DNA of 64,000 bases. Source: GCA-003244245 sp050699875. GTDB taxonomy: Bacteria; Actinomycetota; Actinomycetes; Mycobacteriales; Pseudonocardiaceae. The translations under genes and the position numbers were made by a program. The stretch spans positions 1-64,000 of the forward strand of contig JBOHFX010000091.1 of assembly GCA_050699875.1 (NCBI GenBank). Reading direction: 5' to 3'. Every line of letters starts with the position of its first letter. Position 1 is the stretch's first letter. Positions 16,975 through 25,883 of this stretch are shown here, one piece after another. Below the pieces are notes generated by a model that was given only the letters and a program-made list of their open reading frames with translations, did no database searches and was not told the DNA's origin.

Positions 16975-18395
16975 GCCGCCCCAAGCCCCGTCACCGCGTC
17001 CGTGATCACCTCGGTCAGCGCTCCGTCCGGCCAGCGCAGCGCCACCCCGCAGCCCGGAACTAACTCACCACAGTCCGCGGTGACCGCCGGTGACGCCTCC
17101 GGTGGCGGGCGCTCCGCCTGGTCGGCGGTGAGCATTCCGAAGCCGGGGAAACAGCTGAACCAATCGCCGACGCTGGCCTGCGCAGGACGGGGCACCGCGG
17201 CGACCTCAAGCACGGCCCGGCAACCGCTGGCCTCGGCGAGCATGCCAAGTGTGCCGGCCAGGCCCGCCATCGAGACGTCCTTGGCGGCGGCCGGACCGGC
17301 CACGGCCACCGAGCCGAGCATCGCGCGCAGCTCGGGGGTCCGCCGGTGGGAGGTGGAGTCCCACTGGCGACCGGCATATCCGGGCCGCCACCCACCCGCG
17401 GTGACTGCGATGTCTACCGTGTACCGGATGCGGTGGCCCGGACGGCCGCTACCGCCACGGATCGGATGCGCCGCGCGACCCAGCGCGGTGACCGACAGCG
17501 CGGCGGGCACGCCGAGCTGAGTGTGACCGCCGAGCACCGGGACGCCGTAAGCTTGGCTGGCGCGACGCAATCCGGCCAGCACCCGGCTGGCGAACGAGCG
17601 GTCCCGCGCTCCCAGCGCGTCGAGCAGGCCGACCGGCGTCGCGCCCATGGCTGCCAGGTCGTTGACGTTGACCAGGACCGAGCACCAACCGGCCCACTCC
17701 GGGTCACGTTCGACCATCGACGGCAGGATCGCATCGCAGGCGGCTACCAGGTCACTGCCGGGTACCGGGGCACCATCGTCGCCGACGTAACCAATCCCGC
17801 CCGGCGCGAGCTCGGATAGCAGCCCTCCGAGCTCGGCCTTGGTGGCGGCGACCAGCGCAGCGATCCGGTCGATCGGCCAACGCATCAGCATGTGCGCGGT
17901 TCCGGCGACGATTACCGGGCGCACCGGGATCCAGCCGAGCCGGGTGAAGAACACCTCATTGCGGGCCTGGACGGTCGCCTCGAAGCGCAGCACTCCAGCG
18001 CTTTCCGCGTGCGCGCAGGCGGCCCGAACCAGGGCAGCACCGACGCCGCGCAGCGGGCAGCGCGGGTCCGCCACGAGCCGCCCGCCATACCACCACCCGA
18101 GGTCGGGACCGTTATCTACCGGGCCGAGTCGCACGCCGCCGAGCACGGAGCCCTCGACGTTGCGGGCCACCAGGACCAGCGTCCGGGGGTCGTCATCGCG
18201 GTCGTCGCGGTCGTGATCGGTGAACAAGCCCTGCCGGTGCACGAACACCTCGGTTCGCAGCCGGTAGTAGGCGTCCCGGGTCGCCGGGTCTGCTGCCGGT
18301 GTTATCTGGAAGTCGGCTCGCTGGGCTGGTTGGCCGAGCAGCGCTTCGCCCAGGCCATGGGCGCTGCGGTAGGCCACTGAGGTCGTCGTGTGCAC
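16971..18395 (-). CDS. GNAT acetyltransferase fused to AIR synthase-like domain (MSMEG_0567 type)
   Basis: The 474-residue protein joins a GNAT domain (about 1-180; YYRLRTEVFVHRQGLF and the acetyl-CoA loop CPLRGVGAALVRAA) to a PurM/SelD-like ATP-binding domain (about 195-470; YVGDDGAPVPGSD, VNVNDLAAMGATPVGLL, GGHTQLGVP). In Synechocystis the two are separate genes (sll0786 and sll0787), while the fused form is known from mycobacteria. GTG 18395 is chosen because it begins two bases after the radical SAM stop; the frame remains open upstream inside that gene. The reaction is not known. Confidence 0.9.
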   Translation of the reverse strand: MHTTTSVAYRSAHGLGEALLGQPAQRADFQITPAADPATRDAYYRLRTEVFVHRQGLFTDHDRDDRDDDPRTLVLVARNVEGSVLGGVRLGPVDNGPDLGWWYGGRLVADPRCPLRGVGAALVRAACAHAESAGVLRFEATVQARNEVFFTRLGWIPVRPVIVAGTAHMLMRWPIDRIAALVAATKAELGGLLSELAPGGIGYVGDDGAPVPGSDLVAACDAILPSMVERDPEWAGWCSVLVNVNDLAAMGATPVGLLDALGARDRSFASRVLAGLRRASQAYGVPVLGGHTQLGVPAALSVTALGRAAHPIRGGSGRPGHRIRYTVDIAVTAGGWRPGYAGRQWDSTSHRRTPELRAMLGSVAVAGPAAAKDVSMAGLAGTLGMLAEASGCRAVLEVAAVPRPAQASVGDWFSCFPGFGMLTADQAERPPPEASPAVTADCGELVPGCGVALRWPDGALTEVITDAVTGLGAA

Positions 18396-18397
18396 GG

Positions 18398-19465
18398 TCA
18401 GGCTCCTGCCGCCGACAGCGCGCCGCATGCCCCGCACGCCGCGCAGCCGGCCTGCTGGTCGGCGCCGATCATGCCGGCGGCGCGCAGTGCGGCAGCTACC
18501 CGCTCGGTGACGTACCGGACCAGCGTGGCGGGTGGTGCGCCGATGCCGTCCCGACGGGCCAGCGTGCCGGCCATCGGGCGGAACGGCACCACGAACGGGT
18601 ACACCCCCCGCTCGATCAACCGGGTTGCACCGGCGACCAGCTCGTCCGGGTCCTCGCCCAACCCCACCAGCAGGTAGGTCGACACCCGGTTGCGACCGAA
18701 GACTCGCACGGCCTCGTCCCAGGCCGCTTCGTACTCGGCCATCGGCACTGCACCTTTGCCGGGCATCCACCGCCTGCGCACGTCGTCGTCGAGCGACTCG
18801 ACGTGGATCCCGATCGCGGTTACACCGGCCTCGCGCAGGTCGGTGAGGACAGCGAGGTCTCCGGGTGGCTCAATCTGCACCTGGATGGGCAGACCTGGCA
18901 CTGCTTTGAGCACCGCCCGCACGCAGCGGACGAGGTAGCGGGCACCGCGGTCGGGGCCAGCCGTCGTGCCGGTCGTCATCACCATCTGCCGGATCCCATC
19001 CAGCCGCACGGCCGCCTGCGCCACCTCAGCCAACTGGGCCGGGGTCTTGGCCGCGATGGTCGCGCCGGCTCGCAGTGACTCCTCGATGGTGCAGAACCGG
19101 CAGCGCTGGTCCTCGGTGTAGCGGATGCAGGTCTGCACCACGGTGGTGGCCAGTACGTCAGCGCCGTGCAGGCGGGCGATCTGCTCGTACGGCACTCCGT
19201 CGGTGGTGGCCAGATCGTAGAACCGGGGCCGGTTGACGAGCTGGAGCGCCAGCCCGGTGTCCAGCTCCCCGAGGAAGATCCGGCCATCGTGCAGCCGGTA
19301 GGGACTGTCCGGGTTGCGGGGTAACGCGGCGTTGACACCGTCGACGAGCACGTGGCCGTCATCGCTGGGTCCGGCCCCGTCCGGGCGCCGAACCGGTGCT
19401 TCCATCTGCACGCCCTGCAACGCGATATCAACCCGAGTCGCCAGTCTCTCGGCTGTGGTACCCAT
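18398..19465 (-). CDS. Radical SAM protein, MSMEG_0568 type
   Basis: The 355-residue protein has three Cys in the place of the iron-sulphur motif, but spaced C-x8-C-x2-C (C113, C122, C125) rather than the usual C-x3-C-x2-C. A GxIxGxxE-like region and a TIM-barrel pattern (VQIEPPGDLAVL, GIHVESLDDDVRRR) follow. The C-terminus has a second cluster, CAACGAC, which could bind another metal centre. GAGGAG lies seven bases before ATG 19465, preferred over ATG 19498. It probably makes a radical-based change in the product of the operon; no chemistry can be read off. Confidence 0.9.
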   Translation of the reverse strand: MGTTAERLATRVDIALQGVQMEAPVRRPDGAGPSDDGHVLVDGVNAALPRNPDSPYRLHDGRIFLGELDTGLALQLVNRPRFYDLATTDGVPYEQIARLHGADVLATTVVQTCIRYTEDQRCRFCTIEESLRAGATIAAKTPAQLAEVAQAAVRLDGIRQMVMTTGTTAGPDRGARYLVRCVRAVLKAVPGLPIQVQIEPPGDLAVLTDLREAGVTAIGIHVESLDDDVRRRWMPGKGAVPMAEYEAAWDEAVRVFGRNRVSTYLLVGLGEDPDELVAGATRLIERGVYPFVVPFRPMAGTLARRDGIGAPPATLVRYVTERVAAALRAAGMIGADQQAGCAACGACGALSAAGA

Positions 19466-19589
19466 CGCTGCCTCCTCACCAGAGATCTTTGAGTGCACTC
19501 GGCCCCGAACCCGACAGCAGAGCCGTCCGGCTGCCTTGGCGAGCTCGGCTGTCGAGTTCAGTAAGGACAGGGCTGTGACCAGGGGACGC

Positions 19590-20102
19590 CTAGAACATGT
19601 AGGTGGAATTGATGATCGCTCCCTTACGCGCGTAGTGGATCAACGCGTCCTGCACGTCGAGGGGATGGGTCGGGATGACGCCTTCGATGAGGTCCTCCTC
19701 GCGGGCGCCGTGCAGCGAAAGGCCGAAGCGGCAGCAGAACACCTTGCCGCCCTCTTTCATGAATGTCTTCAACGAGTCGTTGATGTTGTGCTCTCCGGGG
19801 AACGCCGAATTACCGGTGGTGGGGAAGCCGCGGGTGGCGAGGCAGTTCAGCGACCCCGGGCCGTAGAAGTAGATCGCCGACTCGAAGCCCTTCCGCTGCG
19901 CCCGGGTGGCCTGCAGGATAGCCACAAAACTGACCGATGATTCGTGCGCGATTCCGTGTACCAGCGTGAAATACGTCTCGCCGTTTTCGGCCTGGTAATC
20001 CGGGAAAACCTTGGTTCCGCCATAAATGTTGGATCCTTCGGGCAGCGACGGGTGCGGGATCTCCTCAAGACTCTGCTTCTCGATGTCGGTCAGATCGGCC
20101 AT
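19590..20102 (-). CDS. MSMEG_0572/Sll0783-family nitrogen-starvation-associated protein
   Basis: The 170-residue protein (from ATG 20102, GAGGAGG six bases upstream) matches the family around Synechocystis Sll0783, a gene induced by nitrogen starvation and linked to polyhydroxybutyrate accumulation. Motifs seen are EGSNIYGGTKVFPDYQ and GGKVFCCRFGLSLHGARE; the latter region with paired Cys recalls DsrE-like folds, a resemblance only. It stands between the amidohydrolase and the radical SAM gene, followed by 124 bp in which I find no gene. Confidence 0.85.
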   Translation of the reverse strand: MADLTDIEKQSLEEIPHPSLPEGSNIYGGTKVFPDYQAENGETYFTLVHGIAHESSVSFVAILQATRAQRKGFESAIYFYGPGSLNCLATRGFPTTGNSAFPGEHNINDSLKTFMKEGGKVFCCRFGLSLHGAREEDLIEGVIPTHPLDVQDALIHYARKGAIINSTYMF

Positions 20103-20126
20103 GTGACGCCTCCTCATCAGTTGGAT

Positions 20127-20954
20127 TTACCCGTAAAGTCCTTCGAACGTGTCGCGGAACACCCGCCTGGCGAGCTCACCGTCGCCGGTGGCTGTACGCA
20201 GCTTCGCCAGCTCACCGGCGAAATCCCCCCAGGGCTGGTCGCTGGCGAACAGGATCCGGTCGTGGCCCACTCCGCGCCGGTTGATTTCGCGGACCAGCCA
20301 GCGCGGAGCGAATCCGATCGACCAGGACAGGTCGGTGTAGATCCGTTTGCCGGCCGCGATCCAGTCGAAGAACCGTGCGCCGGCCAACTTGATGTGGCCG
20401 CTCATTCCGCCACCGAAGTGCACCAGGTGAATCGCTACCCTGTCGCCGTAGGAGTCGACCAGGCGGCCGACTTCGTCGATGTCCGAATTCCCGCCGGGCG
20501 AGGTGTGCACGTGCACCACCAGATTGTGTTCCCGGGCGACGTGGAAGATTTCATCAAGCAGGGGTGTGCACTCCTGGTCGGTCACCCGGCCACCGAGCAG
20601 GAAACTCAACTTCAGCGCTCGCACCCCAGGCTCACCGGCCAGCGCCAGTGCCTTGGTCGTTCGGTCGGCGTCGGCGGGCTTGGGTGATACCCACAGTGCT
20701 GCCCTGATCCGGTCGTCGGTATGGGCTGCCTCAATGACCAGTTCGTTGAACGAGAACGCGATGTCCGGGTCCGGCACGCCGTAATTCGGGATGACCAGTG
20801 CCCGTTCCGTTCCTTCGGTGTCCAGATCCGAGATCAACTCGGCAATAGTGGCCCTGGCGGTCGTATCGGGATTGACTGCAGGGCCGCCGTAGAACGGGAA
20901 TGCCGGTAGCACTCCCAGGTGTCGGTGAGCGTCGAAGACGCGACTGGCGGACAC
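20127..20954 (-). CDS. Amidohydrolase-superfamily metal-dependent hydrolase
   Basis: This 275-residue TIM-barrel hydrolase begins with the H-x-H metal motif (DAHRHLG, His10 and His12) and has later His/Asp ligands in VVHVHTSPGG, IHLVHFGG and FASDQPWG. It belongs with the amidohydrolase_2 proteins that hydrolyse or decarboxylate small acids and amides. GTG 20954 is chosen because it follows the flavoprotein stop by 4 nt; the frame continues open upstream through that gene. Its place in the operon suggests it acts on the same pathway; the substrate is unknown. Confidence 0.85.
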   Translation of the reverse strand: MSASRVFDAHRHLGVLPAFPFYGGPAVNPDTTARATIAELISDLDTEGTERALVIPNYGVPDPDIAFSFNELVIEAAHTDDRIRAALWVSPKPADADRTTKALALAGEPGVRALKLSFLLGGRVTDQECTPLLDEIFHVAREHNLVVHVHTSPGGNSDIDEVGRLVDSYGDRVAIHLVHFGGGMSGHIKLAGARFFDWIAAGKRIYTDLSWSIGFAPRWLVREINRRGVGHDRILFASDQPWGDFAGELAKLRTATGDGELARRVFRDTFEGLYG

Positions 20955-20958
20955 GGCG

Positions 20959-21822
20959 TCACGCCACCGTGCGGGGAGCGACCCACTCGTCGTCCCGCGG
21001 GTAGGTGCTGGTCGAGGTGCCCGCAATCCACCGGAACACGTGGTCGGAGCTGGCAGTGATGCGCTCAGCGAGGTACCTGGCGTCATCGGCCACTCCGGAC
21101 AGCCGGCCGGAACCCCAGGTGTGCTGCCAGGGCAGCCCGAGGAAGAACAGGCCAGGGCTGCTGGTGACACCTCGATCATGCGTCGGGTAACCACGGCCGT
21201 CGAATACCGGCACCTCGATCCACCGGTCGTCGCGACCGAATCCGGTGCTCCAGATCACCGAGGTGACTGCGGTGTCGCCGAGCTCTAATCGGGTGGTTTC
21301 CCGCTCGGGTGTCCACACCGGCGTATAGCGTGATTCGGGCGCAGCGTCGATACAATGCGCCTCGATATGGTCGTCGATGGAGTCCTTGATGCTTTCCGAT
21401 ACCGCATCGGCCTGATCGAGGTTCCTTGCCAAGTCCGGTGCGAACCGCAACGCGTTCGCGTCCACAGCGACCAGGCGCCCGTAAAGGCGCATCCCTTGCC
21501 GGGCGAAGGCGCGCAGGTCGATATCCCGCCCACCGTCGCGTCCGGTGACGTAATGGTTCACCCGAAACCGCACCGCGTCCGCATCAGCGAACTCGTCGAC
21601 CGCCTTGCGGTAGTAACCCACCGCGTCCAGCCAGGCGACTACGTCGCGGCCGCGGTAGAACCGGGCCACTCGCGGGGCGCTACCCACTGCGAGATGTACT
21701 TGACGGCCTGCCAGATGCAGATCCTCGGCGATCTGGCAGCCGGACTGCCCGGTACCGACCACCAGCACCTCACCGGACGGAAGCTGGTCGGGACCGCGGT
21801 ATTGCGACGAATGGATCTGCAT
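20959..21822 (-). pseudogene. C-terminal part of split MSMEG_0569-type flavin oxidoreductase
   Basis: This 287-residue frame begins MQIHSSQYRGP and carries the second Rossmann motif VLVVGTGQSGCQIAEDL (probably NADPH) and the C-terminal FAD-contact part. It is not a complete enzyme: the FAD-binding half is the adjoining frame 21822-22319. In this frame the codons just upstream of the ATG read G-L-G-D-R-L-P-D-E-L, which continues the family sequence, so one base is missing near 21845-21855 relative to a full-length gene. The ATG overlaps the upstream TGA (TGATG), so a separate polypeptide could still be made by re-initiation. Decay, a sequencing error or a true two-subunit form are all possible. 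Confidence 0.8.
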
Positions 21823-22319
21823 CAGCTCGTCGGGCAGTCGGTCGCCCAGCCGGGAATCAGCGGCACCTGGTATGGACCGGTGGCCAGCACGACTCGATCG
21901 GCGATCAGCTCTCCGTTGCTGGTACCGACCAGGTACCGACCTTGACGATCGCGGCGCAACCGGGTAGCCGCGACGCCCTCGATGACCGGTGGGTTGAATG
22001 ACTGCGCGTATGCCTGGATATACCCGGCAATCTCGTCGCGCGTCATGAATCCGTCCGGATCATCGCCGGCGTACGGAAACCCAGGCAGTTGGCACTGCCA
22101 ATTGGGTGTCACCAGGCAGAAGGAATCCCATCGCCGGTCCCGCCATTCATGGCCGACGCGGTCACGCTCCAGCACGACATGATCGACGCCGCGTCGGGTG
22201 AGGCAGTAGCTCATGGACAAACCGGCCTGTCCGCCACCGACGACCACCACCGAATGATGTACGCCCTCGAGGTCTTCGCAAGTATCACCGGGCGTCGAGG
22301 CCTTCGCGGTCAGGGTCAT
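21822..22319 (-). pseudogene. N-terminal part of split MSMEG_0569-type flavin oxidoreductase
   Basis: This 165-residue frame has the FAD Rossmann motif VVVVGGGQAGLSMSY and the FMO-like stretch HEWRDRRWDSF and ends ATGPYQVPLIPGWATDCPTS, where the last seven residues no longer match the family. The remainder follows in another frame (see 20959-21822). GGAGGG lies ahead of ATG 22319. It is the first gene of the minus-strand operon; the 178-bp gap upstream, AT-richer than its flanks, presumably holds the promoter. I could not find a convincing nitrogen-regulator site there. Confidence 0.8.
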
Positions 22320-22497
22320 GCCCCGAATCCCTCCACGGTAAGTGCCTCACGGCCCGGCCATACGGAAACGCTAAGAACGTGCTTTACTGAGATTGCAAGG
22401 TATTCGTGGGCTTTAGTACAGCGGGCGATTATTTCCGATTCGTTGCATCCGGAACATCGGCGTGTTGCAAATAAACGCCGGATGTAAATCGCACGTC

Positions 22498-23439
22498 TCA
22501 GTGGTGCCGGCGTAGGCCAAGTCGGCGGGGGCGCCGTTCTCGGGGTATCTGGCCGTTGGTCTCGCCGCCACGCCTGCGGCGCACCGCGGCGCCGGCCCTG
22601 GCGGCGGCACCGGCCACCCGTCGTCGCAGCGGCGGGCGCAGCCCGAGCCGTCGCATGCTGCGAGCGGTGCGGCGGATCGCCCGGCGCTGGCCAGGCGGGA
22701 CCTCCCACGCCGAGGGATGCCGGGCGAGCCATCGGTAGCGGTAGCTCGCATAGGGCACGTGGACCAGATACAGCAGCAACGCCACACCTAGTGATGCGAA
22801 CGGGAACGTGATCACCGCGGCCGCCAGCCCGGCGATCAGCACCAGCAGCGGTGCCATCGCACGGGGTGACACCCGCACTGTCTTCATGGACAGCGTGGGT
22901 AACCGGCTCACCATCGCCATGGCCACCGCGATGGTCCATGCCGCCACGGTCGCCGGCGATGACCACCAGCCCGCACCGAACTGGAGGAAGACCGTGAGTG
23001 GGAGCAACGCCAGCAGCGCGCCGGCCGGAGTGGGGACTCCGACGAAGAACTCTTTGGCGAAGGGCAACGCCTCGGTGTCGTCCAGCAGCGTGTTGAACCG
23101 AGCCAGCCGCAACACTGCGCACACCGAGAACACCAGCGCCACCGGCCACCCGATCCGGGTGCCATCCAGCACCCAGACGAACAGCACGGCCGCGGGTGCT
23201 ACCCCAAAGGACACACAGTCGGCCAGCGAGTCCAGCTCGGCACCGATCCGGGAGGTGGCGTCGAGCAACCGGGCCAGCCGGCCGTCCAGAGCATCCAGCA
23301 GCGCCGCGAGCGCGATCGCGGTCAGCGCGCCGATGTAGTTGCCGTCCAGGGCGAACTTCAGCGCGGAAAGACCCGAGCACAGCGCCAACACGGTGATCGC
23401 GTTGGGCAGCAGGCGGACCCCGGCGCCAGCGTTGGGCAC
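22498..23439 (-). CDS. pssA: CDP-diacylglycerol-serine O-phosphatidyltransferase
   Basis: The enzyme makes phosphatidylserine from CDP-diacylglycerol and serine in the membrane. The CDP-alcohol phosphotransferase signature D-x2-DG-x2-AR-x8-G-x3-D-x3-D is complete (DALDGRLAR then GAELDSLAD). About seven hydrophobic segments precede a very basic tail of about 70 residues (many Arg). The GTG start lies 3 nt after the psd stop, so psd and pssA form a two-gene phosphatidylethanolamine pathway, as in Rv0437c-Rv0436c. Confidence 0.94.
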   Translation of the reverse strand: MPNAGAGVRLLPNAITVLALCSGLSALKFALDGNYIGALTAIALAALLDALDGRLARLLDATSRIGAELDSLADCVSFGVAPAAVLFVWVLDGTRIGWPVALVFSVCAVLRLARFNTLLDDTEALPFAKEFFVGVPTPAGALLALLPLTVFLQFGAGWWSSPATVAAWTIAVAMAMVSRLPTLSMKTVRVSPRAMAPLLVLIAGLAAAVITFPFASLGVALLLYLVHVPYASYRYRWLARHPSAWEVPPGQRRAIRRTARSMRRLGLRPPLRRRVAGAAARAGAAVRRRRGGETNGQIPRERRPRRLGLRRHH

Positions 23440-23442
23440 GTC

Positions 23443-24156
23443 TCAGGCCTCCCCCGCCACGGGGAGTCGAGCCAGCGCGGTTTCTCCACCCACGGTGTGC
23501 TGGCCGGTTCGAACCAGCACGGTGCTGCCCGGCGGGAGGTAAAGGTCCACCCGGGAGCCGAAGCGGATCAGACCATAGGTTGCCCCGGCCCGCACGATGT
23601 CGCCAGGTTGCACCGAGCAGACGATCCGGCGGGCCACCAGGCCGGCGATCTGTACCACGACGAGGTCATGGCCGGTCGTGGAGCGCAGCAGAACACTGGC
23701 GCGCTCGTTGTCCTCGCTGGCCTTGTCCAGGTCGGCGGTGAGGAATTTGCCGGGTCGATAGACGACGTCGCGAATCTCACCGTCCACGGGGATGCGCTGC
23801 ACGTGCACGTCGAACACGGACAGGAACACGCTGATCCGCGGGCGCACCCGGTTGTCAAGACCCAGCTCGGCGGGCGCGAGAGCGGGGGTCACGCTGGTCA
23901 CTGTGCCGTCCGCGGGAGCCACCGCGAGCCGTTGGTCCTGAGGCGGTACTCGGTGCGGTTCGCGGAAGAACGCGGCACAGCCCGCGGTGGCGACGGCGCC
24001 GAGCGCGCCCGCGGTCGGGGACAGCCTGCGCAGCAGTAACGCCACGACCGCCGCTGTGGCGACGAAGGGCCGGCCTGCTGGGTGCATCGGTGGGAGAGTC
24101 TCGCGCGCGAGGTCCACCAGGTGCCGCAGCGTCGTGGGAAACCGGGGAGACGCCAT
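23443..24156 (-). CDS. psd: Phosphatidylserine decarboxylase
   Basis: The 237-residue proenzyme decarboxylates phosphatidylserine to phosphatidylethanolamine. The pyruvoyl-forming site is the FGS sequence in LIRFGSRVDLYLP; FREPHRVPP, VAPADGTV and FLSVFDVHVQR are typical of the family. One N-terminal hydrophobic segment (about 28-60) is seen. ATG 24156 is chosen because the frame upstream (to 24453) has no similarity. It is followed directly by pssA. Confidence 0.93.
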   Translation of the reverse strand: MASPRFPTTLRHLVDLARETLPPMHPAGRPFVATAAVVALLLRRLSPTAGALGAVATAGCAAFFREPHRVPPQDQRLAVAPADGTVTSVTPALAPAELGLDNRVRPRISVFLSVFDVHVQRIPVDGEIRDVVYRPGKFLTADLDKASEDNERASVLLRSTTGHDLVVVQIAGLVARRIVCSVQPGDIVRAGATYGLIRFGSRVDLYLPPGSTVLVRTGQHTVGGETALARLPVAGEA

Positions 24157-24552
24157 ACGTTCGCTGCGATCCTCGATTGGAGCTTTCCGGGTCAGGGGTG
24201 ACGGGGGGAACGGCCCGCCATGCGACTGCTCACCGTACGCCCATAGCCCGGGGCTCAGGGAACGACACCGGGGATCCACCGTCCCCCGACGGAGGATCCC
24301 CGGTGCCCGCAACCGCTCGTCCGCTCCCCAGCTTCCCGAACGGTTTTCTCCCAGCGCGCTTCCTGCGTCCCCCGACGACGCAGGAACCCCACGCCATTCT
24401 GGGATGCGGCAGCTCCGCGGGGCGTTTGTTACACTCAGTGTGCTGTGACTCACTCCCGATCACAAGGCCTGTCCGGGTGTCGTGGATTTCTCACACATCC
24501 ACAGTGAGTGACGATGCTGGCTTGCCGCTTGTGCACAGTGCACAGTGCGCAG
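24157..24552. other. 396-bp gap between moeA and psd with two strong hairpins
   Basis: No gene was found. On the minus strand, after the moeA stop, there is first a 10-bp perfect stem TTCCTGCGTC/GACGCAGGAA (24360-24369 and 24377-24386), then a longer one: ACCGGGGATCC (24267-24277) with GGATCCCCGGT (24294-24304), and inside it CCGTC/GACGG (24279-24283, 24288-24292) with a CCCC loop. Neither has a T-tract. A short direct repeat, GTGCACAGTGCACAGTGC, lies next to the moeA end. The dehydrogenase gene found at this general position in M. tuberculosis is not here. Confidence 0.6.
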
Positions 24553-25770
24553 TCAGGCGCCGCTGGTGAGCACGGCCACGACCTCCTCGCCTATCGCGAC
24601 GTGAGTGGTGTTTTCCGGAATGTCGATCAGGCAGTTCGATCTGGCCAGCGCGGCGAGCAGGTGCGAGGCGGGGCCCCCGATCGGAGCGACGGTGCCTGCG
24701 GCGGGATCGAATGCGCCGCGCCGGAACTGCCGCTTGCCCGCTGGTGACTCCACTGCCTCGGTCAGCCGGGCGGTGGCCCGAAGCCGGTGCACCGGCAGGC
24801 CCATCGCGGCCCGCATCGCCGGACGGACGAACACCTCGAAGGACACCGAAGCGCTCACCGGGTTGCCCGGTAGCGCCGCCACCGGCACTCCTCGATAACG
24901 GCCGGCTCCCTGCGGACCGCCGGGTTGCATGGCAACCTTGCCGAAATCCACACCCTGACCGGTCATGGCGCTCTTGACCACCTCGTACGCCCCCGCGCTG
25001 ACCCCGCCGGAGGTCACCAGCAGGTCCATCCCAGCCAGCCGGGGGGCTAGCGCGGCCTCCAGCGCGGCGACGTCGTCCGGTACGAAATGCATCAACTGGG
25101 CCTCGCCGCAGGCCTCGCGCACTGCCGCGGCGAGCATCGTGCCGTTCGACTCGTAGATCTGCCCGTGCTCCAGCGGGGTGCCCGGCACGACAAGCTCGGA
25201 ACCGGTGGACAGCACCAACACCCGCACTGGGCGGTGCACCGGCAGGCCCGAGCGGCCGAGCGCGGCGGCCACACCGAGTTGCGCCGGCCCCAGCACCACG
25301 CCCGCCGGCAGCACCTCGTCGCCGGCCGCCACGTCGCCCCCGGCCGGCCGCACACTGTCGCCGGGCGAGCGGGCGGCGAAAATCTGCACCTGGTGGCGCC
25401 CCCCGTCGGTGAGTTCCACTGGCACCACCGCATCCGCGCCCGCTGGCATCGGTGCCCCGGTCATGATCCGGTGCGCGGTGTGCGGCTTCAACAAGGGTGA
25501 GTCCGTGCGTCCCGCGGGGATGTCCTCGGTGACCGGCAGCTGCACCGGCGCGTCGGCGGTGGCGTGCGCGATGTCCGCCGAGCGCACCGCGTAACCGTCC
25601 ATACCGGAGTTGTCGAAGGGCGGTAGCGGCACCGTCGCGGTGATCGGCTCGGCCAGGGCAAGGCCGGCGCATTCCACCAGCGGTAGCCGGATCACCGGGG
25701 TGGCGACCAGCAGAGCGGCCACCACTCGGGCATGCTCGTCGACGGTTCGGGGTTTCTGCGCGATGGACAC
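24553..25770 (-). CDS. moeA: Molybdopterin molybdotransferase MoeA
   Basis: MoeA inserts molybdate into adenylated molybdopterin. The 405-residue protein has the standard order: PPFDNSGMDGYAV, RIMTGAPMPAGADAVVPVE, STGSELV, the MoCF domain TSGGVSAGAYEVVK and ALPGNPVSASVSFEVFVRP. The GTG start at 25770 has GGGAG immediately upstream, closer than usual. Position upstream of psd/pssA matches moeA2 (Rv0438c). It could supply cofactor for molybdo-enzymes whose maturation genes (MobA-like, XdhC) lie at 33.6-35.4 kb. Confidence 0.95.
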   Translation of the reverse strand: MSIAQKPRTVDEHARVVAALLVATPVIRLPLVECAGLALAEPITATVPLPPFDNSGMDGYAVRSADIAHATADAPVQLPVTEDIPAGRTDSPLLKPHTAHRIMTGAPMPAGADAVVPVELTDGGRHQVQIFAARSPGDSVRPAGGDVAAGDEVLPAGVVLGPAQLGVAAALGRSGLPVHRPVRVLVLSTGSELVVPGTPLEHGQIYESNGTMLAAAVREACGEAQLMHFVPDDVAALEAALAPRLAGMDLLVTSGGVSAGAYEVVKSAMTGQGVDFGKVAMQPGGPQGAGRYRGVPVAALPGNPVSASVSFEVFVRPAMRAAMGLPVHRLRATARLTEAVESPAGKRQFRRGAFDPAAGTVAPIGGPASHLLAALARSNCLIDIPENTTHVAIGEEVVAVLTSGA

Positions 25771-25848
25771 CTCCCGAATCCTGCCCGGTGCCGCTGCGCC
25801 ACCCCAGTACCCGGTGAGGTCACGTGGCGATGGCGAGGGGCGAGCCAG

Positions 25849-25875
25849 CTTGCACTCTCACGGTCCGAGTGCTAA
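25849..25875 (+). promoter_or_regulatory. CIRCE operator 1 (HrcA site)
   Basis: CTTGCACTC (25849-25857), a 9-bp spacer and GAGTGCTAA (25867-25875) match the CIRCE consensus TTAGCACTC-N9-GAGTGCTAA with two changes in the left arm. It lies 168 bp before groEL and is the expected target of the HrcA heat-shock repressor. Confidence 0.88.
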
Positions 25876-25883
25876 ACACGGGC

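Noticed and set aside
22320..22497. Possible GlnR nitrogen-control box upstream of the Nit1C-type operon
   Set aside because: TTTAC and GAAAC-like pieces occur but not with the spacing of GTnAC-N6-GnAAC; no site could be defended.
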